A stretch of 64,000 nt of DNA from Dongia deserti (GTDB lineage Bacteria > Pseudomonadota > Alphaproteobacteria > Dongiales > Dongiaceae), in NCBI RefSeq assembly GCF_003574735.1, contig NZ_QORW01000027.1, positions 1-64,000 on the forward strand, in the 5' to 3' direction. The position numbers and the translations under genes are program-made. Shown piece by piece: positions 41,382 to 50,475 of the stretch. The notes beneath the pieces were generated by a model. It ran no database searches. It was not told where the DNA came from and worked only from the letters and a program-made list of their open reading frames with translations. Within the stretch, counting starts at the first letter, position 1; each line of letters starts with the position of its first letter.

Positions 41382-42416
41382 TCATGCCAGCTTTAGCACC
41401 ATGCGGCCAAGGATCTTACCGGCGCGCATCTGGTCGAAGATCGCGTTGACCTGCTCCAGCGGCACCTTCTTGATCCTAGCAGTCACCAGGCCGTTGGTGG
41501 CGAAGGCGACGGCTTCGGCCAGGTCCAACCTGGTTCCGACATTGGAGCCGCGCACACTCAGCTCCCAATTGGTGATGGCGGAGATGGAGGCGCGGATCGC
41601 GTCCTTATCGCCGCCGGGCAGGCCGATATAGCAGACCGTGCCGGCTGGTCGCAGCATGGCGATCGCCTGCTCGAACGCCTGGGGCGCAACGGCGGTCACG
41701 ATCGCGCCGTGGACTCCGCCGATCTTGTCCTGCAGGACCTGCGGCGCGTTCTTCTCGCGCCCGTTCACCGCGAGTTCGGCGCCGAGCTTCTTGGCAAGGC
41801 GCAGTTTCTCATCGGCGACATCCACCGCAGCGACGCGATAGCCCATCGCCTTGGCATATTGCACGGCAATGTGGCCGAGCCCGCCGATGCCGACCACCGC
41901 AACCCATTGGCCGGGCCGCGCATTCGTGCGCTTCAGGCCGCGATAGGTGGTGACGCCGGCGCACAGGATCGGCGCCAGCTGATAGAAATCGGCGTTCTTC
42001 GGCAGGCGCGCGACGAAGGCCGCGTCCGCTACCATGTATTCGGCATAGCCGCCGGGCTTAGTATAGCCGCTGGCTTCCCCGGCCTTGCAGATTGTCTCCA
42101 TGCCGGCGAAGCAGAACTCGCATTGCCCGCAGGCGCTGTACATCCACGGCACGCCGACCGCATCGCCCACCTTGAGATCGCTCACGCCTTCGCCAAGGCC
42201 GACGATGTGACCGGCGGCCTCATGCCCCGGAATCAGCGGCAGGTTCGGCAAGGGCGACCAATCACCATCGATCGCGTGCAGGTCCGAATGGCAGACCCCG
42301 CAGGCCGTGACCTTGATCAACACGTCGCCACGCCTCGGTTCAGGCACAGGCACCTGCTCGATGCGCAGCTTGTCGCCGATCTTGTGCAGTACGGCGGCCT
42401 TCATGGTCTTCTTCAT
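41382..42416 (-). CDS. adhP: Zinc-dependent alcohol dehydrogenase
   Basis: The 344-residue enzyme is a medium-chain NAD(P)-dependent alcohol dehydrogenase. CGVCHSDLHAIDGDW and GHEAAGHIV give the catalytic zinc ligands, CGQCEFCFAGMETIC the structural zinc, and VAVVGIGGLGHIAVQYAKAM the Rossmann motif. It resembles AdhP-type ethanol-active enzymes. The start at MKKTMKAAVLHKIGDK follows a TTA-type gap; the frame is open to 42443. Its product could oxidise short alcohols. Confidence 0.87.
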   Translation of the reverse strand: MKKTMKAAVLHKIGDKLRIEQVPVPEPRRGDVLIKVTACGVCHSDLHAIDGDWSPLPNLPLIPGHEAAGHIVGLGEGVSDLKVGDAVGVPWMYSACGQCEFCFAGMETICKAGEASGYTKPGGYAEYMVADAAFVARLPKNADFYQLAPILCAGVTTYRGLKRTNARPGQWVAVVGIGGLGHIAVQYAKAMGYRVAAVDVADEKLRLAKKLGAELAVNGREKNAPQVLQDKIGGVHGAIVTAVAPQAFEQAIAMLRPAGTVCYIGLPGGDKDAIRASISAITNWELSVRGSNVGTRLDLAEAVAFATNGLVTARIKKVPLEQVNAIFDQMRAGKILGRMVLKLA

Positions 42417-42570
42417 GGTTCCCCCAATTAGTGTCCGCGCCACGGAGCGAAGGGGCGAGCTTAGTCGAGCGTGCCGCGCATTGTCATCTGACCTTCAGTG
42501 CGCGCAAGCAGAGTTGCGCGGCGCCGGGCTTTGGGCTCAGATAGCGGCACGACAGGAAGAGAGGCCATCC

Positions 42571-43173
42571 ATGACCAGCGAACTCATGACCGTTCCCGCG
42601 CGGCGGGGCAGGGCGCAGCGTCTAACCAAGGGGCAGTCGATCAAGATCATCAACACCCATGGCAGCCAAGTGGTCGATACTTGGTGCTTCAGCGCCGAGG
42701 ACCCGCGTGAGTTCATGTCGATGGAGCATATGCGCCCGACGCTCGGCCGGCTGTGGCCCCGCAAGGGAGACGCGCTGCATACCAACCGCCGACGGCCGAT
42801 CCTGACCATGGTGGAGGACACCTCGCCCGGCCGCCACGACACCATCATGGCGGCGTGCGACGACTACCGCTACGGCCTGCTCGGCTGCAAGGAGTATCAC
42901 GACAATTGCACCGACAACCTGAAAGCTGCGATGCGCCAGATCGGCCTCGAAGCCCCGGAAGTGCCGCAACCGCTGAATCTCTGGATGAACATTCCCGTGG
43001 CTCCGGACGGCAGCACCGCGTGGGGCGAGCCATTGTCGAAGCCGGGTGACTATGTGGTGTTGCGCGCGGAGATGGATTGCATCGTCGCGATGTCGGCATG
43101 CCCGCAGGACATCCTGCCGATCAACGGCAAAGCCTGCCATCCGACGGAAGCGCACTATCAAGTGCTCGGCTAA
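42571..43173 (+). CDS. DUF1989 (urea carboxylase-associated family) protein
   Basis: The 200-residue protein has the conserved N-terminal GQSIKIINTHGSQVVDTWCF, then MSMEHMRPTLGRLWPRKGDA, CDDYRYGLLGCKEYHDNCTD and the tail CPQDILPINGKACHPTEAHY. This is the DUF1989 family, present beside urea carboxylase genes and related to barbiturate or guanidine metabolism; the reaction is unsettled. It stands alone here, without urea carboxylase. An AGGAAGAGAGG stretch precedes the ATG. Confidence 0.9.
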   Translation: MTSELMTVPARRGRAQRLTKGQSIKIINTHGSQVVDTWCFSAEDPREFMSMEHMRPTLGRLWPRKGDALHTNRRRPILTMVEDTSPGRHDTIMAACDDYRYGLLGCKEYHDNCTDNLKAAMRQIGLEAPEVPQPLNLWMNIPVAPDGSTAWGEPLSKPGDYVVLRAEMDCIVAMSACPQDILPINGKACHPTEAHYQVLG

Positions 43174-43410
43174 CTGCGCACCGTTTCTTTCTTCCCGCGC
43201 CAATTCGCCGGCGCCTAATACTTCCGTATTGGGCTGTGCCGACCGATGCTATGCACTGCCCGCAGCGCTCCGCGAACTTTGCTTCGTTCAGCGCGCCCGA
43301 TCTTGATGGCGACGATCCAGCATTCTGCGGCGTTCTGTCGCTTGGCGGCAGAGCCGCGGAAACACCACATGCAGCAGCGTCAGGGAAGTCGCGTTCTAGA
43401 GGATGTTATC

Positions 43411-43578
43411 ATGTCTCGACTTGTCCTGATCGGCCGCTATCTGCGGTCGTTCGTCGACGCTTTCAGCGCAGCGCGGGCAGTCGCTGCCGCAGTCGAAGCG
43501 CACCGTCAGCCCAGCGCCGCCGCGCTCAAGATCCTGGGGATAGACCCCGAACAGTTCCGCACCATCCGGTTCGCCTGA
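43411..43578 (+). CDS. Small hypothetical protein, 55 aa
   Basis: This 55-residue product opens MSRLVLIGRYLRSFVDAFSA and ends ALKILGIDPEQFRTIRFA. AGAGGA lies just before the ATG. It is a compact helical protein of the type that accompanies many alphaproteobacterial genes; no family was identified. The frame is open upstream to 43246, with no family character. Confidence 0.55.
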   Translation: MSRLVLIGRYLRSFVDAFSAARAVAAAVEAHRQPSAAALKILGIDPEQFRTIRFA

Positions 43579-43746
43579 ACTCAGAAGTTAGAAATCAGAC
43601 GGGCACCGGCTGCATCCGACTTCAGACGTTCTGACCTCCGTTGCGGCGTCACGTCCTCCCGCCCGCGCGGTCTGACGCAACACATCTGGTCAAAATGCTC
43701 AGGTGGGTCATAATGCGCAGACCAGGCAGGGTGATGGGGCGGGCAC

Positions 43747-45009
43747 ATGACCTATCCGGTTCCGGCCAACGAAACCGAGCGCGTGACGGCCGTGCGCGCC
43801 ACCGGCCTGCTCGATAGCGCGCCGGAGATCGCCTACGATGACATCGGCGAGTTGGCAGCGCAGATCTGTCAGTGTCCCGTCGCCTATGTCGGATTCATGG
43901 ATGACGACCGCCTGTGGCTGAAAGCCAAATACGGCCTGCCGCCCGATTTCAACCAGTGTCCGCGCGAGATCGCCTTCTGCACGAGCACAGTCTGCGGCGT
44001 GGAAATGGTGAACGCGCCGGACGTGACGGAGCATCCCTGGTTCAAGAACCTGCCCTTCGTGGTCGGCCCGCCACATTTCCGGTTCTATTGTGGCATTCCG
44101 TTGGTGACTGCCGAGGGCTATGCCCTCGGAACATTGTGCGTGATGGATTTCCAGGTGCGGCATCTGACGCCCGAGCAGCTGGAGTCCCTCCGCCGGTTGT
44201 CGCGCCAGCTGCTCGGGCAGCTCGAGCTGCGGCGGCGCCTTGTCGAGCTGGATCAGGCGCAGAGAGAGGCGGCGGCCGAGCGGGAGCGCTCGGAATCGCT
44301 GCTGGCCAATGTCCTGCCGCGGCCTGTGGCGGATGAGCTGAAGGGCACTGGGAAGGTGGCGCCGCGCTACTTCTCGGCCACGACGATCCTTTTTGCCGAC
44401 ATGAAGGAGTTCACCAGGCTGACTGAGCTGGTGGAGCCGGCTGCGCTGATCAATCTGCTGGATCAGTACTTCACCACCTTCGACGACATTTGCGTGCGTC
44501 ACCAGCTCGAGCGCATCAAGACCATGGGCGACGCCTATCTCGCGATCGCCGGGGTGCCGCATGCGAATCCTGCGCACGCGATCGATGCCTGTTTGGCGGC
44601 GCTCGAGATACAGGCGACCGTCGCGCGTATGAAGGCGCAGCGTGAGAGGGCGCGCTTGCCGGCGCTCGAGGTGCGGATCGGTCTGCACTCCGGGCCGGCG
44701 ATCGCCGGCCTCGTGGGCAAGCGCCGCTTCAGCTACGACGTGTGGGGCGATGCCGTGAATATCGCCGCATCGATGGAGGCGAACGGCGCGCCCGGGCGCA
44801 TCAACATCTCGGATACGCTTGCGGGGCAGGTCTCGAAGCTGTTCGAGTTGGAGCCGCGCGGCAGCGTCGAAGTCAAGAACAAGGAAGCGATGCGCATGCA
44901 CTTCCTCAACGGTCTTTCGGCCGGCTTGGCGCGCGAGCCGGAGCGCTGGCAGCCGAACGAACGCTTTACTGCCGAACGCAACCGGCTGCTGACGGGTTAC
45001 GCCGGATAA
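43747..45009 (+). CDS. GAF-domain adenylate/guanylate cyclase (class III)
   Basis: This 420-residue protein has a GAF domain (about 15-160), a short coiled coil (about 165-200) and a class III cyclase domain (about 205-375). Visible are the metal motifs FADMKEFT and KTMGDAYLA, and the base-binding YDVWGDAVN. The transition-state Asn is present in VNIAASME, but the Arg usually found four residues later is Ser. Activity may therefore be reduced or specialised. It converges with the SDR gene, touching at 45009/45010. Confidence 0.87.
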   Translation: MTYPVPANETERVTAVRATGLLDSAPEIAYDDIGELAAQICQCPVAYVGFMDDDRLWLKAKYGLPPDFNQCPREIAFCTSTVCGVEMVNAPDVTEHPWFKNLPFVVGPPHFRFYCGIPLVTAEGYALGTLCVMDFQVRHLTPEQLESLRRLSRQLLGQLELRRRLVELDQAQREAAAERERSESLLANVLPRPVADELKGTGKVAPRYFSATTILFADMKEFTRLTELVEPAALINLLDQYFTTFDDICVRHQLERIKTMGDAYLAIAGVPHANPAHAIDACLAALEIQATVARMKAQRERARLPALEVRIGLHSGPAIAGLVGKRRFSYDVWGDAVNIAASMEANGAPGRINISDTLAGQVSKLFELEPRGSVEVKNKEAMRMHFLNGLSAGLAREPERWQPNERFTAERNRLLTGYAG

Positions 45010-45879
45010 CTAGGGCGTCACGTCCTTTACGTACGCCGCGAACTGGTCCTTCCAGTCGGGGTGCCAGCGTGAGAGCGCGGGACGGTTCTGGATGATGTCG
45101 TCCGCCGCCCATTGGATGCGCCGCGCATCGAGGGCGTGCGGCACGTCGTTGTCGGGGCAGAGGACATAGAAGTCCCCGTCGTTCAGGTGCTCCAGCATGA
45201 AATCGACGGTCTGCTCCGGTGTCCAGGCGCCTTTCGGCTTTTCGCTGTCCGCCTGATCTAGCTTGCGTCCGGTGATGCCGGTCCAGACATGGCCGGGGAT
45301 GAGCAGATGCGCGGTGACCTTGCCGCCTTCGATGTTGCGCAAGGCATGCGCCAGCCCTTCGGTGATCACCTTCACGCCCGCCTTGCTGACGTTATAGGCC
45401 GTATCGCCCGGCGGCGTGGTGATGCCCTGCTTCGATCCGGTGTTGATGATCGCCGCCGGCGTGCCTTGCTCCACCATCGCCTGGGTGAAGACCTGGGCCC
45501 CGTTGATCACGCCCCACAGGTTCACGCTGAGCACGCGCTGCCAGCGCTCGTAGTGCTCGAACGGACCGCCGCCATTGCCGATGCCGGCGTTGTTCATCAG
45601 CACGGCCACCTCGCCGAAGCTCTGGTAGGCGATCTGCTTCATCCGCTGCACGTCCTCCAGCACCGCAACGTCGGTCGGCACCGCGCGCACGTCCGCCTGG
45701 CCGCCCTTCGCGACCGTAGCGACAGATGCGGCAGCCTGGTCCAGCGCGTCGCCTCTCAGATCCGCGAGCACGATCTTCATGCCCGTCGCGGCGAACTTGT
45801 GGGCGGCGGCGAGGCCGATACCGGAAGCGCCGCCGGTGATGACCGCGACCCGGCCCGGGGCAATGGCGGGGTGTGACAT
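45010..45879 (-). CDS. SDR-family oxidoreductase
   Basis: The 289-residue protein has the classical SDR layout: cofactor loop VAVITGGASGIGLAAAHKFA near residue 11, NNAGIGNGG at about 90, and active site Y-N-V-S-K at about 151-155 (TAYNVSKAG), with Ser in INTGSKQG. Acidic D after LAD (VLADLRGD) favours NAD. The substrate is unknown. GAGAGGA precedes the ATG. Confidence 0.93.
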   Translation of the reverse strand: MSHPAIAPGRVAVITGGASGIGLAAAHKFAATGMKIVLADLRGDALDQAAASVATVAKGGQADVRAVPTDVAVLEDVQRMKQIAYQSFGEVAVLMNNAGIGNGGGPFEHYERWQRVLSVNLWGVINGAQVFTQAMVEQGTPAAIINTGSKQGITTPPGDTAYNVSKAGVKVITEGLAHALRNIEGGKVTAHLLIPGHVWTGITGRKLDQADSEKPKGAWTPEQTVDFMLEHLNDGDFYVLCPDNDVPHALDARRIQWAADDIIQNRPALSRWHPDWKDQFAAYVKDVTP

Positions 45880-45997
45880 GCTGTTCGTCCTCTCTATCTT
45901 CGTTTGGATCGTTTCATAGCATAGTCCGGCGCAAGTCCCGCTTGGAAGCGCCGCGCCGCCGCAACTAAGATGAGGCCTGAGACGTTTCTGGACTCTG

Positions 45998-46465
45998 ATG
46001 GCCGATCCAGACTTCCTCGCCGATTGCCACGAGCGCGTGCGCGCGATCTATCGCTATTGGGACAGCAAGCGGAAGGGGCGCCTGATGCCGGCCCGGGCGG
46101 ACCTCGATCCGCTGGACATTCCGCGTCTCCTGCCGGACATCTGCCTGGTCGACGTGGTGCCGGACGAGCGTAAATACCTTTATCGCCTGATTGGCACCAA
46201 CGAGGCTGCGATGCGCGGCCGAGATCCCACCGGCCTGGCGGTTGGGGATGCCTATTTCGGCACCAGCAAGCAGTCGGTGTTTCTCAACTATGACGCGGTC
46301 ACGGAGACCCGTGCGCCGCGCCTCGACCGTGACCCCAGCATCACCAGCGACAACCGCTTCATCCAGCACGAATCCATCTTCCTGCCGCTGTCGGACAATG
46401 GCGAGACCGTGACCATGATCCTGGTCCTCACCGTTTACGGCCCGGCGCCGAAGAAGCGATTTTAA
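45998..46465 (+). CDS. PAS_5-domain protein
   Basis: This 155-residue protein matches the PAS_5 family: MPARADLDPLDIPRLLPDIC, then LYRLIGTNEAAMRGRDPTGL, and HESIFLPLSDNGETVTMILV at the end. PAS_5 proteins are usually single-domain and numerous in Rhodospirillales; the ligand is unknown. It is 118 bases from the divergent SDR gene. The start is ATG 45998. Confidence 0.87.
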   Translation: MADPDFLADCHERVRAIYRYWDSKRKGRLMPARADLDPLDIPRLLPDICLVDVVPDERKYLYRLIGTNEAAMRGRDPTGLAVGDAYFGTSKQSVFLNYDAVTETRAPRLDRDPSITSDNRFIQHESIFLPLSDNGETVTMILVLTVYGPAPKKRF

Positions 46466-46533
46466 GGGGAACAGGCGCAACCGGACGCCCCACGCCGGTG
46501 TTGTGGAGTCTGGAACAAGCGGAGCGCCGCTCC

Positions 46534-46875
46534 ATGCTGTCTGGCCCACCGCGCTTCTGGAAACTCTCGGCCCTGGCGATCGCCGCATTGCTGCTGGGCA
46601 ACCTGCCGGCGGACGGCATCGAGCGCGCTGCGGGCGAGATCGGCACCGAGGCGCTGCTGAAGGAAGCGGGCGCCGCCTGCCAGATCGCGAGCGAGCTGGA
46701 GCAATCCCGCGTGGTGTGGAGCAGCCCGGACTACGAGCATCACGCAGCTTTGATCGTTGGCGGCAAGTCGCCGGAGAGCGAGGGCAACGGGGAGCAAGCT
46801 TACAAGCTCTGTCTGTTCGACAAGCAGACCGCGAAAGTAGAGCTGCAGGAGATCGGGCCTGAGCTCTTCAAGTAA
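46534..46875 (+). CDS. Small exported hypothetical protein
   Basis: Starting from MLSGPPRFWKLSALAIAALL, this 113-residue protein has one hydrophobic segment that fits a signal peptide or N-terminal anchor. Two cysteines (ACQIA and LCLFD) lie in the mature part. No family is recognised. The frame is open from a GTG at 46498. It overlaps the end of the convergent next gene by 8 bases. Confidence 0.5.
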   Translation: MLSGPPRFWKLSALAIAALLLGNLPADGIERAAGEIGTEALLKEAGAACQIASELEQSRVVWSSPDYEHHAALIVGGKSPESEGNGEQAYKLCLFDKQTAKVELQEIGPELFK

Positions 46876-47356
46876 CCGGAACTTCAGCGGACTGGCCGAA
46901 TTCCAATGCCAGCAGGGTGCTTACATGGCGCGGAAAATCCGGCAACAGCGGTCCATAGAGCGAGCGTGCTTCATCGCCGTAACTGCCGAGCAGTCCGTTC
47001 ATGGTGCCATAGACAAGACGGATGTCCGGATCGAGCTCTGTCATGAGTCTAGCCACACTCTTAGCGCGTCTATCTTTGTCCTTCTCCGGATCGTCGCTGA
47101 AGGGCAGACCGAACGTAGCGATCGCCATCGACGACATCGCGCTCCAGACGCAGCCCTGGCGACGCGTAATGATCTCGCATGCCTTCGCGAGGTAAACGGG
47201 CACTTGATGGATCCGGTCGTCCCTTACTTGCAGCAGAATGAAACAGAGTTCCGTCGGCTCGGGCGGTCGGCGATGCCCCGCCGGGCGGTTGACAAGCTCA
47301 TCGATGATCTCGTTGGACAGATAATCCAAGAAGGTGGACCGGAGTTTCTTCCGCAT
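46868..47356 (-). CDS. Hypothetical protein, possible degenerate nucleotide-cyclase-like fold
   Basis: The 162-residue product begins MRKKLRSTFLDYLSNEIIDE. It contains ELCFILLQVRDD, AKACEIITRRQGCVWSAMSS and LVYGTMNGLLGSYGDEARSL, followed by GPLLPDFPRHVSTLLAL. The order is reminiscent of a class III cyclase homology domain, but the metal-binding Asp motif is absent. This is a weak match. It may be a sensor-type pseudo-enzyme. Confidence 0.45.
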   Translation of the reverse strand: MRKKLRSTFLDYLSNEIIDELVNRPAGHRRPPEPTELCFILLQVRDDRIHQVPVYLAKACEIITRRQGCVWSAMSSMAIATFGLPFSDDPEKDKDRRAKSVARLMTELDPDIRLVYGTMNGLLGSYGDEARSLYGPLLPDFPRHVSTLLALEFGQSAEVPVT

Positions 47357-47516
47357 CCGCCAGCGTTGCAGTGACCACATGCACGATCTCGATCTGGTAG
47401 AGTCCCCGCAGCAGGATAGCGCCCCGGTCAATGGGGCAACAGGGGCTGTTCCGGGCGGTTTACAAAAAAGAGCGAGGACGCAATCTCCGCATGTCAGGAA
47501 TCAGAGGAGAGAGCGA

Positions 47517-47684
47517 ATGGTGAGGAGCAGAAACCGGGACTGGCCCGCCTCTGCCACACGACAATGGGGCAGCAAGAGGGACCAGCGCACCGTGGTGATC
47601 GCGACTCCGGCTGCAACGACGGGTAACGCGCCGCGGAAGGTTACCGTGAGGGCGGCCAGCAGCAACGGCCACGCATGGCAATGA
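47517..47684 (+). CDS. Possible small basic protein, 55 aa
   Basis: The ATG at 47517 has GGAG seven bases upstream. The product, starting MVRSRNRDWPASATRQWG, is rich in Arg, Ser and Thr and shows no family. A plausible frame on the other strand overlaps it. It may be a spurious frame. Confidence 0.25.
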   Translation: MVRSRNRDWPASATRQWGSKRDQRTVVIATPAATTGNAPRKVTVRAASSNGHAWQ

Positions 47685-47780
47685 ACGACTGAAAGTGAGC
47701 GGCGGAAGCTTCTCTCTTTCCTGATATGAAATGCACCCGCTCTCCCGCTTCTCATGGGAAAGGCTAGGGAGAGGCAAGGC

Positions 47781-48002
47781 ATGGTTCATGGAAGGCGCAA
47801 CTTCGGCCCCACACCGAAGCACAAGCCGGACGAGGTCAAGGAAGAAGCACGCAAGTCGGCGGAAGAAGCGGCCAATGAACGCATCTCCGCCACACGCGGC
47901 GGTCTGCCGCACGAGCGCGGCGACGAGGACCTCAAGCGGGGCTTTGAGGCTGAGCACGACGGCCATTATCAGCGCAGAGCGCAGCGGCAGCAGCGTTCGT
48001 GA
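47781..48002 (+). CDS. Small hydrophilic hypothetical protein
   Basis: This 73-residue, very charged product begins MVHGRRNFGPTPKHKPDEVK and contains RKSAEEAANERISATRGGLP. GGGAGAGG lies before the ATG at 47781. Composition suggests a disordered or helical cytoplasmic protein. The family is not recognised. It converges with the MOSC gene, six bases apart. Confidence 0.55.
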   Translation: MVHGRRNFGPTPKHKPDEVKEEARKSAEEAANERISATRGGLPHERGDEDLKRGFEAEHDGHYQRRAQRQQRS

Positions 48003-48008
48003 GTGCCG

Positions 48009-48551
48009 CTAGACCGGCAAGAGCGGGCGCTGCTCGCCTTCCGGCATCTGCACGTGGATGCCATCGCCGGTCTGCACGTCGCCGCCGGTTAGCACCACAC
48101 CCATAATCCCAGCTTTCCGGATGAGGTTGCCATCGGTGTCGCGGCCGAGCACGGCCTGCATCAGGCCCGGCTGAAAACGATCAAGTTGGACACAAGGGTT
48201 GCGCAGGCCGGTGACCTCGATCACCGCCGTGCCGATCACCAGGCGCGTGCCGGTGGGGAGGGCGAGGAGATCAAGGCCACGTGTGGTGATGTTCTCGCCC
48301 ATGTCGCCGGGCTTCACGCGGAAGCCAGCCGCGTTCAGTTCATCGTGCAGCTCGGCATGGATCAGGTGCACCTGGCGCAGGTTCGGCTGGGTCGGGTCGC
48401 GTGCGACGCGGGAGCGGTGCTTCACCGTCTCGCCGGCATGCGCATCACCCTCCACGCCGAAGCCGGCAATCAGGCGGATGGAAAGGGCAGGGGCCTTGCT
48501 GAAGCTGTGCGCGGGGCTGCTGTGGACGGCGAGGACAGTGGGATTGGGCAT
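48009..48551 (-). CDS. MOSC-domain protein
   Basis: This 180-residue protein is a single MOSC domain (molybdenum cofactor sulfurase C-terminal). GVEGDAHAGETVKHRSR, RQVHLI, GDMGENITTRGLDLL and the conserved C in NPCVQLDRF are visible. MOSC proteins bind or transfer sulfur-metal groups, as in YiiM and YcbX. Fds also needs a molybdenum cofactor, but the genes are far apart. AGGAGA precedes the ATG at 48551; the frame extends to 48668. Confidence 0.88.
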   Translation of the reverse strand: MPNPTVLAVHSSPAHSFSKAPALSIRLIAGFGVEGDAHAGETVKHRSRVARDPTQPNLRQVHLIHAELHDELNAAGFRVKPGDMGENITTRGLDLLALPTGTRLVIGTAVIEVTGLRNPCVQLDRFQPGLMQAVLGRDTDGNLIRKAGIMGVVLTGGDVQTGDGIHVQMPEGEQRPLLPV

Positions 48552-48575
48552 GATTCTCCTGAGCCTGCATTCTCT

Positions 48576-48614
48576 CCGCGTGTCATCCCGGCTCAAGGCC
48601 GGGATGACACGCGG
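48576..48614. repeat. Perfect 17-bp palindromic intergenic element
   Basis: CCGCGTGTCATCCCGGC (48576-48592) is the exact reverse complement of GCCGGGATGACACGCGG (48598-48614), with a TCAAG loop. It sits just upstream of the MOSC gene, between it and the ABC exporter gene. GTCATCCCGGC-type palindromes occur as dispersed repeats in alphaproteobacterial genomes. It may also terminate transcripts from the ABC exporter gene. Confidence 0.75.
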
Positions 48615-48654
48615 AGTGTGTCGCCGGGATTGAGCTACACACTCCAGTTCCTGT

Positions 48655-50475
48655 CTAGCCCGCTTCAACCAACAACCCGCCGACTTGTCGATCGAACAGG
48701 CGGCGGTAGACGCCTTTCTCGCGCTGGATCAAGGCACCGTGGTCGCCTTCCTCGATGATCCGGCCGCGGTCGAAGATGAGGATGCGCTTCAGCGCCCGGA
48801 CGGTCGACAGGCGGTGCGCGATCACGATCGTCGTGCGGCCCTGCATCAGGCGCTCGGTCGCCTCCTGGATCAGCGCCTCCGATTCCGAATCGAGGCTGGA
48901 GGTCGCCTCGTCCAGCACCAGGATCGGCGCATCGGCCAGGAACGCACGGGCGAGGGCCACGCGCTGGCGCTCGCCGCCGGAGAGCTTGATGCCGCGCTCA
49001 CCCACCAGCGTTCCGTAGCCCTTGGGCAGCTTGGCGATGAAATCGTGCGCGTTGGCAAGCTTCGCCGCGCGCTCCATCTCCGCCTGCGTTGCGCCGGGCT
49101 TGGCATAGGCGATGTTCTCGCTGAGCGAGCGATGGAACAGGATCGGCTCCTGCTGCACGATCGCGATCTGCGCGCGCAGGCTCGCCTGCGTCACCTGCGA
49201 GATGTCGTGCCCGTCGATCAGGATGCGCCCGCCATCCACGTCGTGCAGCCGCTGGATCAGCTTGACGAACGTGGTCTTGCCAGAGCCGGAGAGGCCGACC
49301 AGCCCGATCTTCTCCCCCGCGCCGATCGCGACGCTGAGGCCGTCGTACAGCGGCTGATGATGACCGCGGTAGTGGAAGCGGACGTCTTCGAATGCAATTC
49401 GGCCTTGCCGAATTACGATCGGCTCAGCGCCGATGCGATCCTCGATCCCCAATGGCTGGGCATGGATCTCCACCAGCTCCTCCATGTCGTTCACCGACTT
49501 CTGCAGATCGCGGATATACATGCCGACGTCGCGCAGATAGCCCTGGATCACGACATAGGCCGTCATCACATACGCGACCTCGCCGGCGGTCGCTTCGCCC
49601 ACCCACCACAGATAGAGCGCGAGGCCTATGACCGCGGTGCGCAGGATGATGAGCGCCAGGATCTGGCCCGAGCTGCTGTTGGTGTGGCGCATCCAGGTGC
49701 GATAGGTGCGCTTCTTCCATTTGCCGAGCACGCCGAGCAGGCGCGCGTCCTCGCGATGCTCCGCGCCGAAGGATTTGACCACGGGGTTGCACGTGACGGC
49801 GTCGGCCAGCGCGCCGCCGGTCCTGGTGTCCCACTGGTTGGATAGGCGGGCGGCGGGTCCGATATAGCCGATCGATAGAGATGCCGTCATGCCGATGAAG
49901 ACGAGCGCGCCCACGGTCACGGCGAGTCCCATCAGCGGCCAGTGCCAGCCGAGCAGGGCGGTCGAGCCGACCAGGACGACAAATGAAGGCAGCAATGCCA
50001 GCAGCACAGTGTCGTTGAGCAGGTCAATCGCCCACATGCCGCGCGTCACCTTGCGCACGATCGAGCCGGCGAAGGTGTTGGCGTGCCACTCCGCCGCGAA
50101 ACGCTGCACCTTCCAGAAGGCCTCGCGCGCCACGTCCACCATCTGCACCAGCGTCAACCTGCACACGCCGATGAAGGCGAGGTGGCGCGTCACCAGCATG
50201 AGTAGGCCGAGCGCGATCATCGCCGCGAGGGCCCAGAAAGCCTCACGCAGGCTCGCTGCGCGATCGGCGGCCTCGCCCGGCTGTACCGCGGGCGCGAGCG
50301 CGTCGATCAGCCGGCCGACATAGACCGGCAGCAGCACGTCGGCGAGCGTCATCAGCAGCACGCCGATGGTGATGAGAACCACCCGCGCCCTTTGCCGGCG
50401 CCAGTGGCTGAAGCTGAAGGCGAGCACGTCGCGGAAGGGCGCCGCGCGGTCGCGAAAACGGGCAAGAACGCTCAT
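48655..50475 (-). CDS. ABC exporter half-transporter (fused membrane and ATPase domains)
   Basis: This 606-residue protein has an N-terminal six-helix exporter domain (about 1-330) and a nucleotide-binding domain (about 350-606). Walker A is GLSGSGKTTF, signature LSGGERQRVALARAF, and Walker B ILVLDEATSSLD with the switch His in IVIAHRLSTV. It is the MsbA-like type and works as a dimer, exporting lipids or drugs. The ATG at 50475 is chosen; a GTG extends the frame to 50493. Confidence 0.92.
   Translation of the reverse strand: MSVLARFRDRAAPFRDVLAFSFSHWRRQRARVVLITIGVLLMTLADVLLPVYVGRLIDALAPAVQPGEAADRAASLREAFWALAAMIALGLLMLVTRHLAFIGVCRLTLVQMVDVAREAFWKVQRFAAEWHANTFAGSIVRKVTRGMWAIDLLNDTVLLALLPSFVVLVGSTALLGWHWPLMGLAVTVGALVFIGMTASLSIGYIGPAARLSNQWDTRTGGALADAVTCNPVVKSFGAEHREDARLLGVLGKWKKRTYRTWMRHTNSSSGQILALIILRTAVIGLALYLWWVGEATAGEVAYVMTAYVVIQGYLRDVGMYIRDLQKSVNDMEELVEIHAQPLGIEDRIGAEPIVIRQGRIAFEDVRFHYRGHHQPLYDGLSVAIGAGEKIGLVGLSGSGKTTFVKLIQRLHDVDGGRILIDGHDISQVTQASLRAQIAIVQQEPILFHRSLSENIAYAKPGATQAEMERAAKLANAHDFIAKLPKGYGTLVGERGIKLSGGERQRVALARAFLADAPILVLDEATSSLDSESEALIQEATERLMQGRTTIVIAHRLSTVRALKRILIFDRGRIIEEGDHGALIQREKGVYRRLFDRQVGGLLVEAG

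Noticed and set aside
43708-44901. Minus-strand 397-codon frame
   Set aside because: Antisense to the GAF-cyclase gene.
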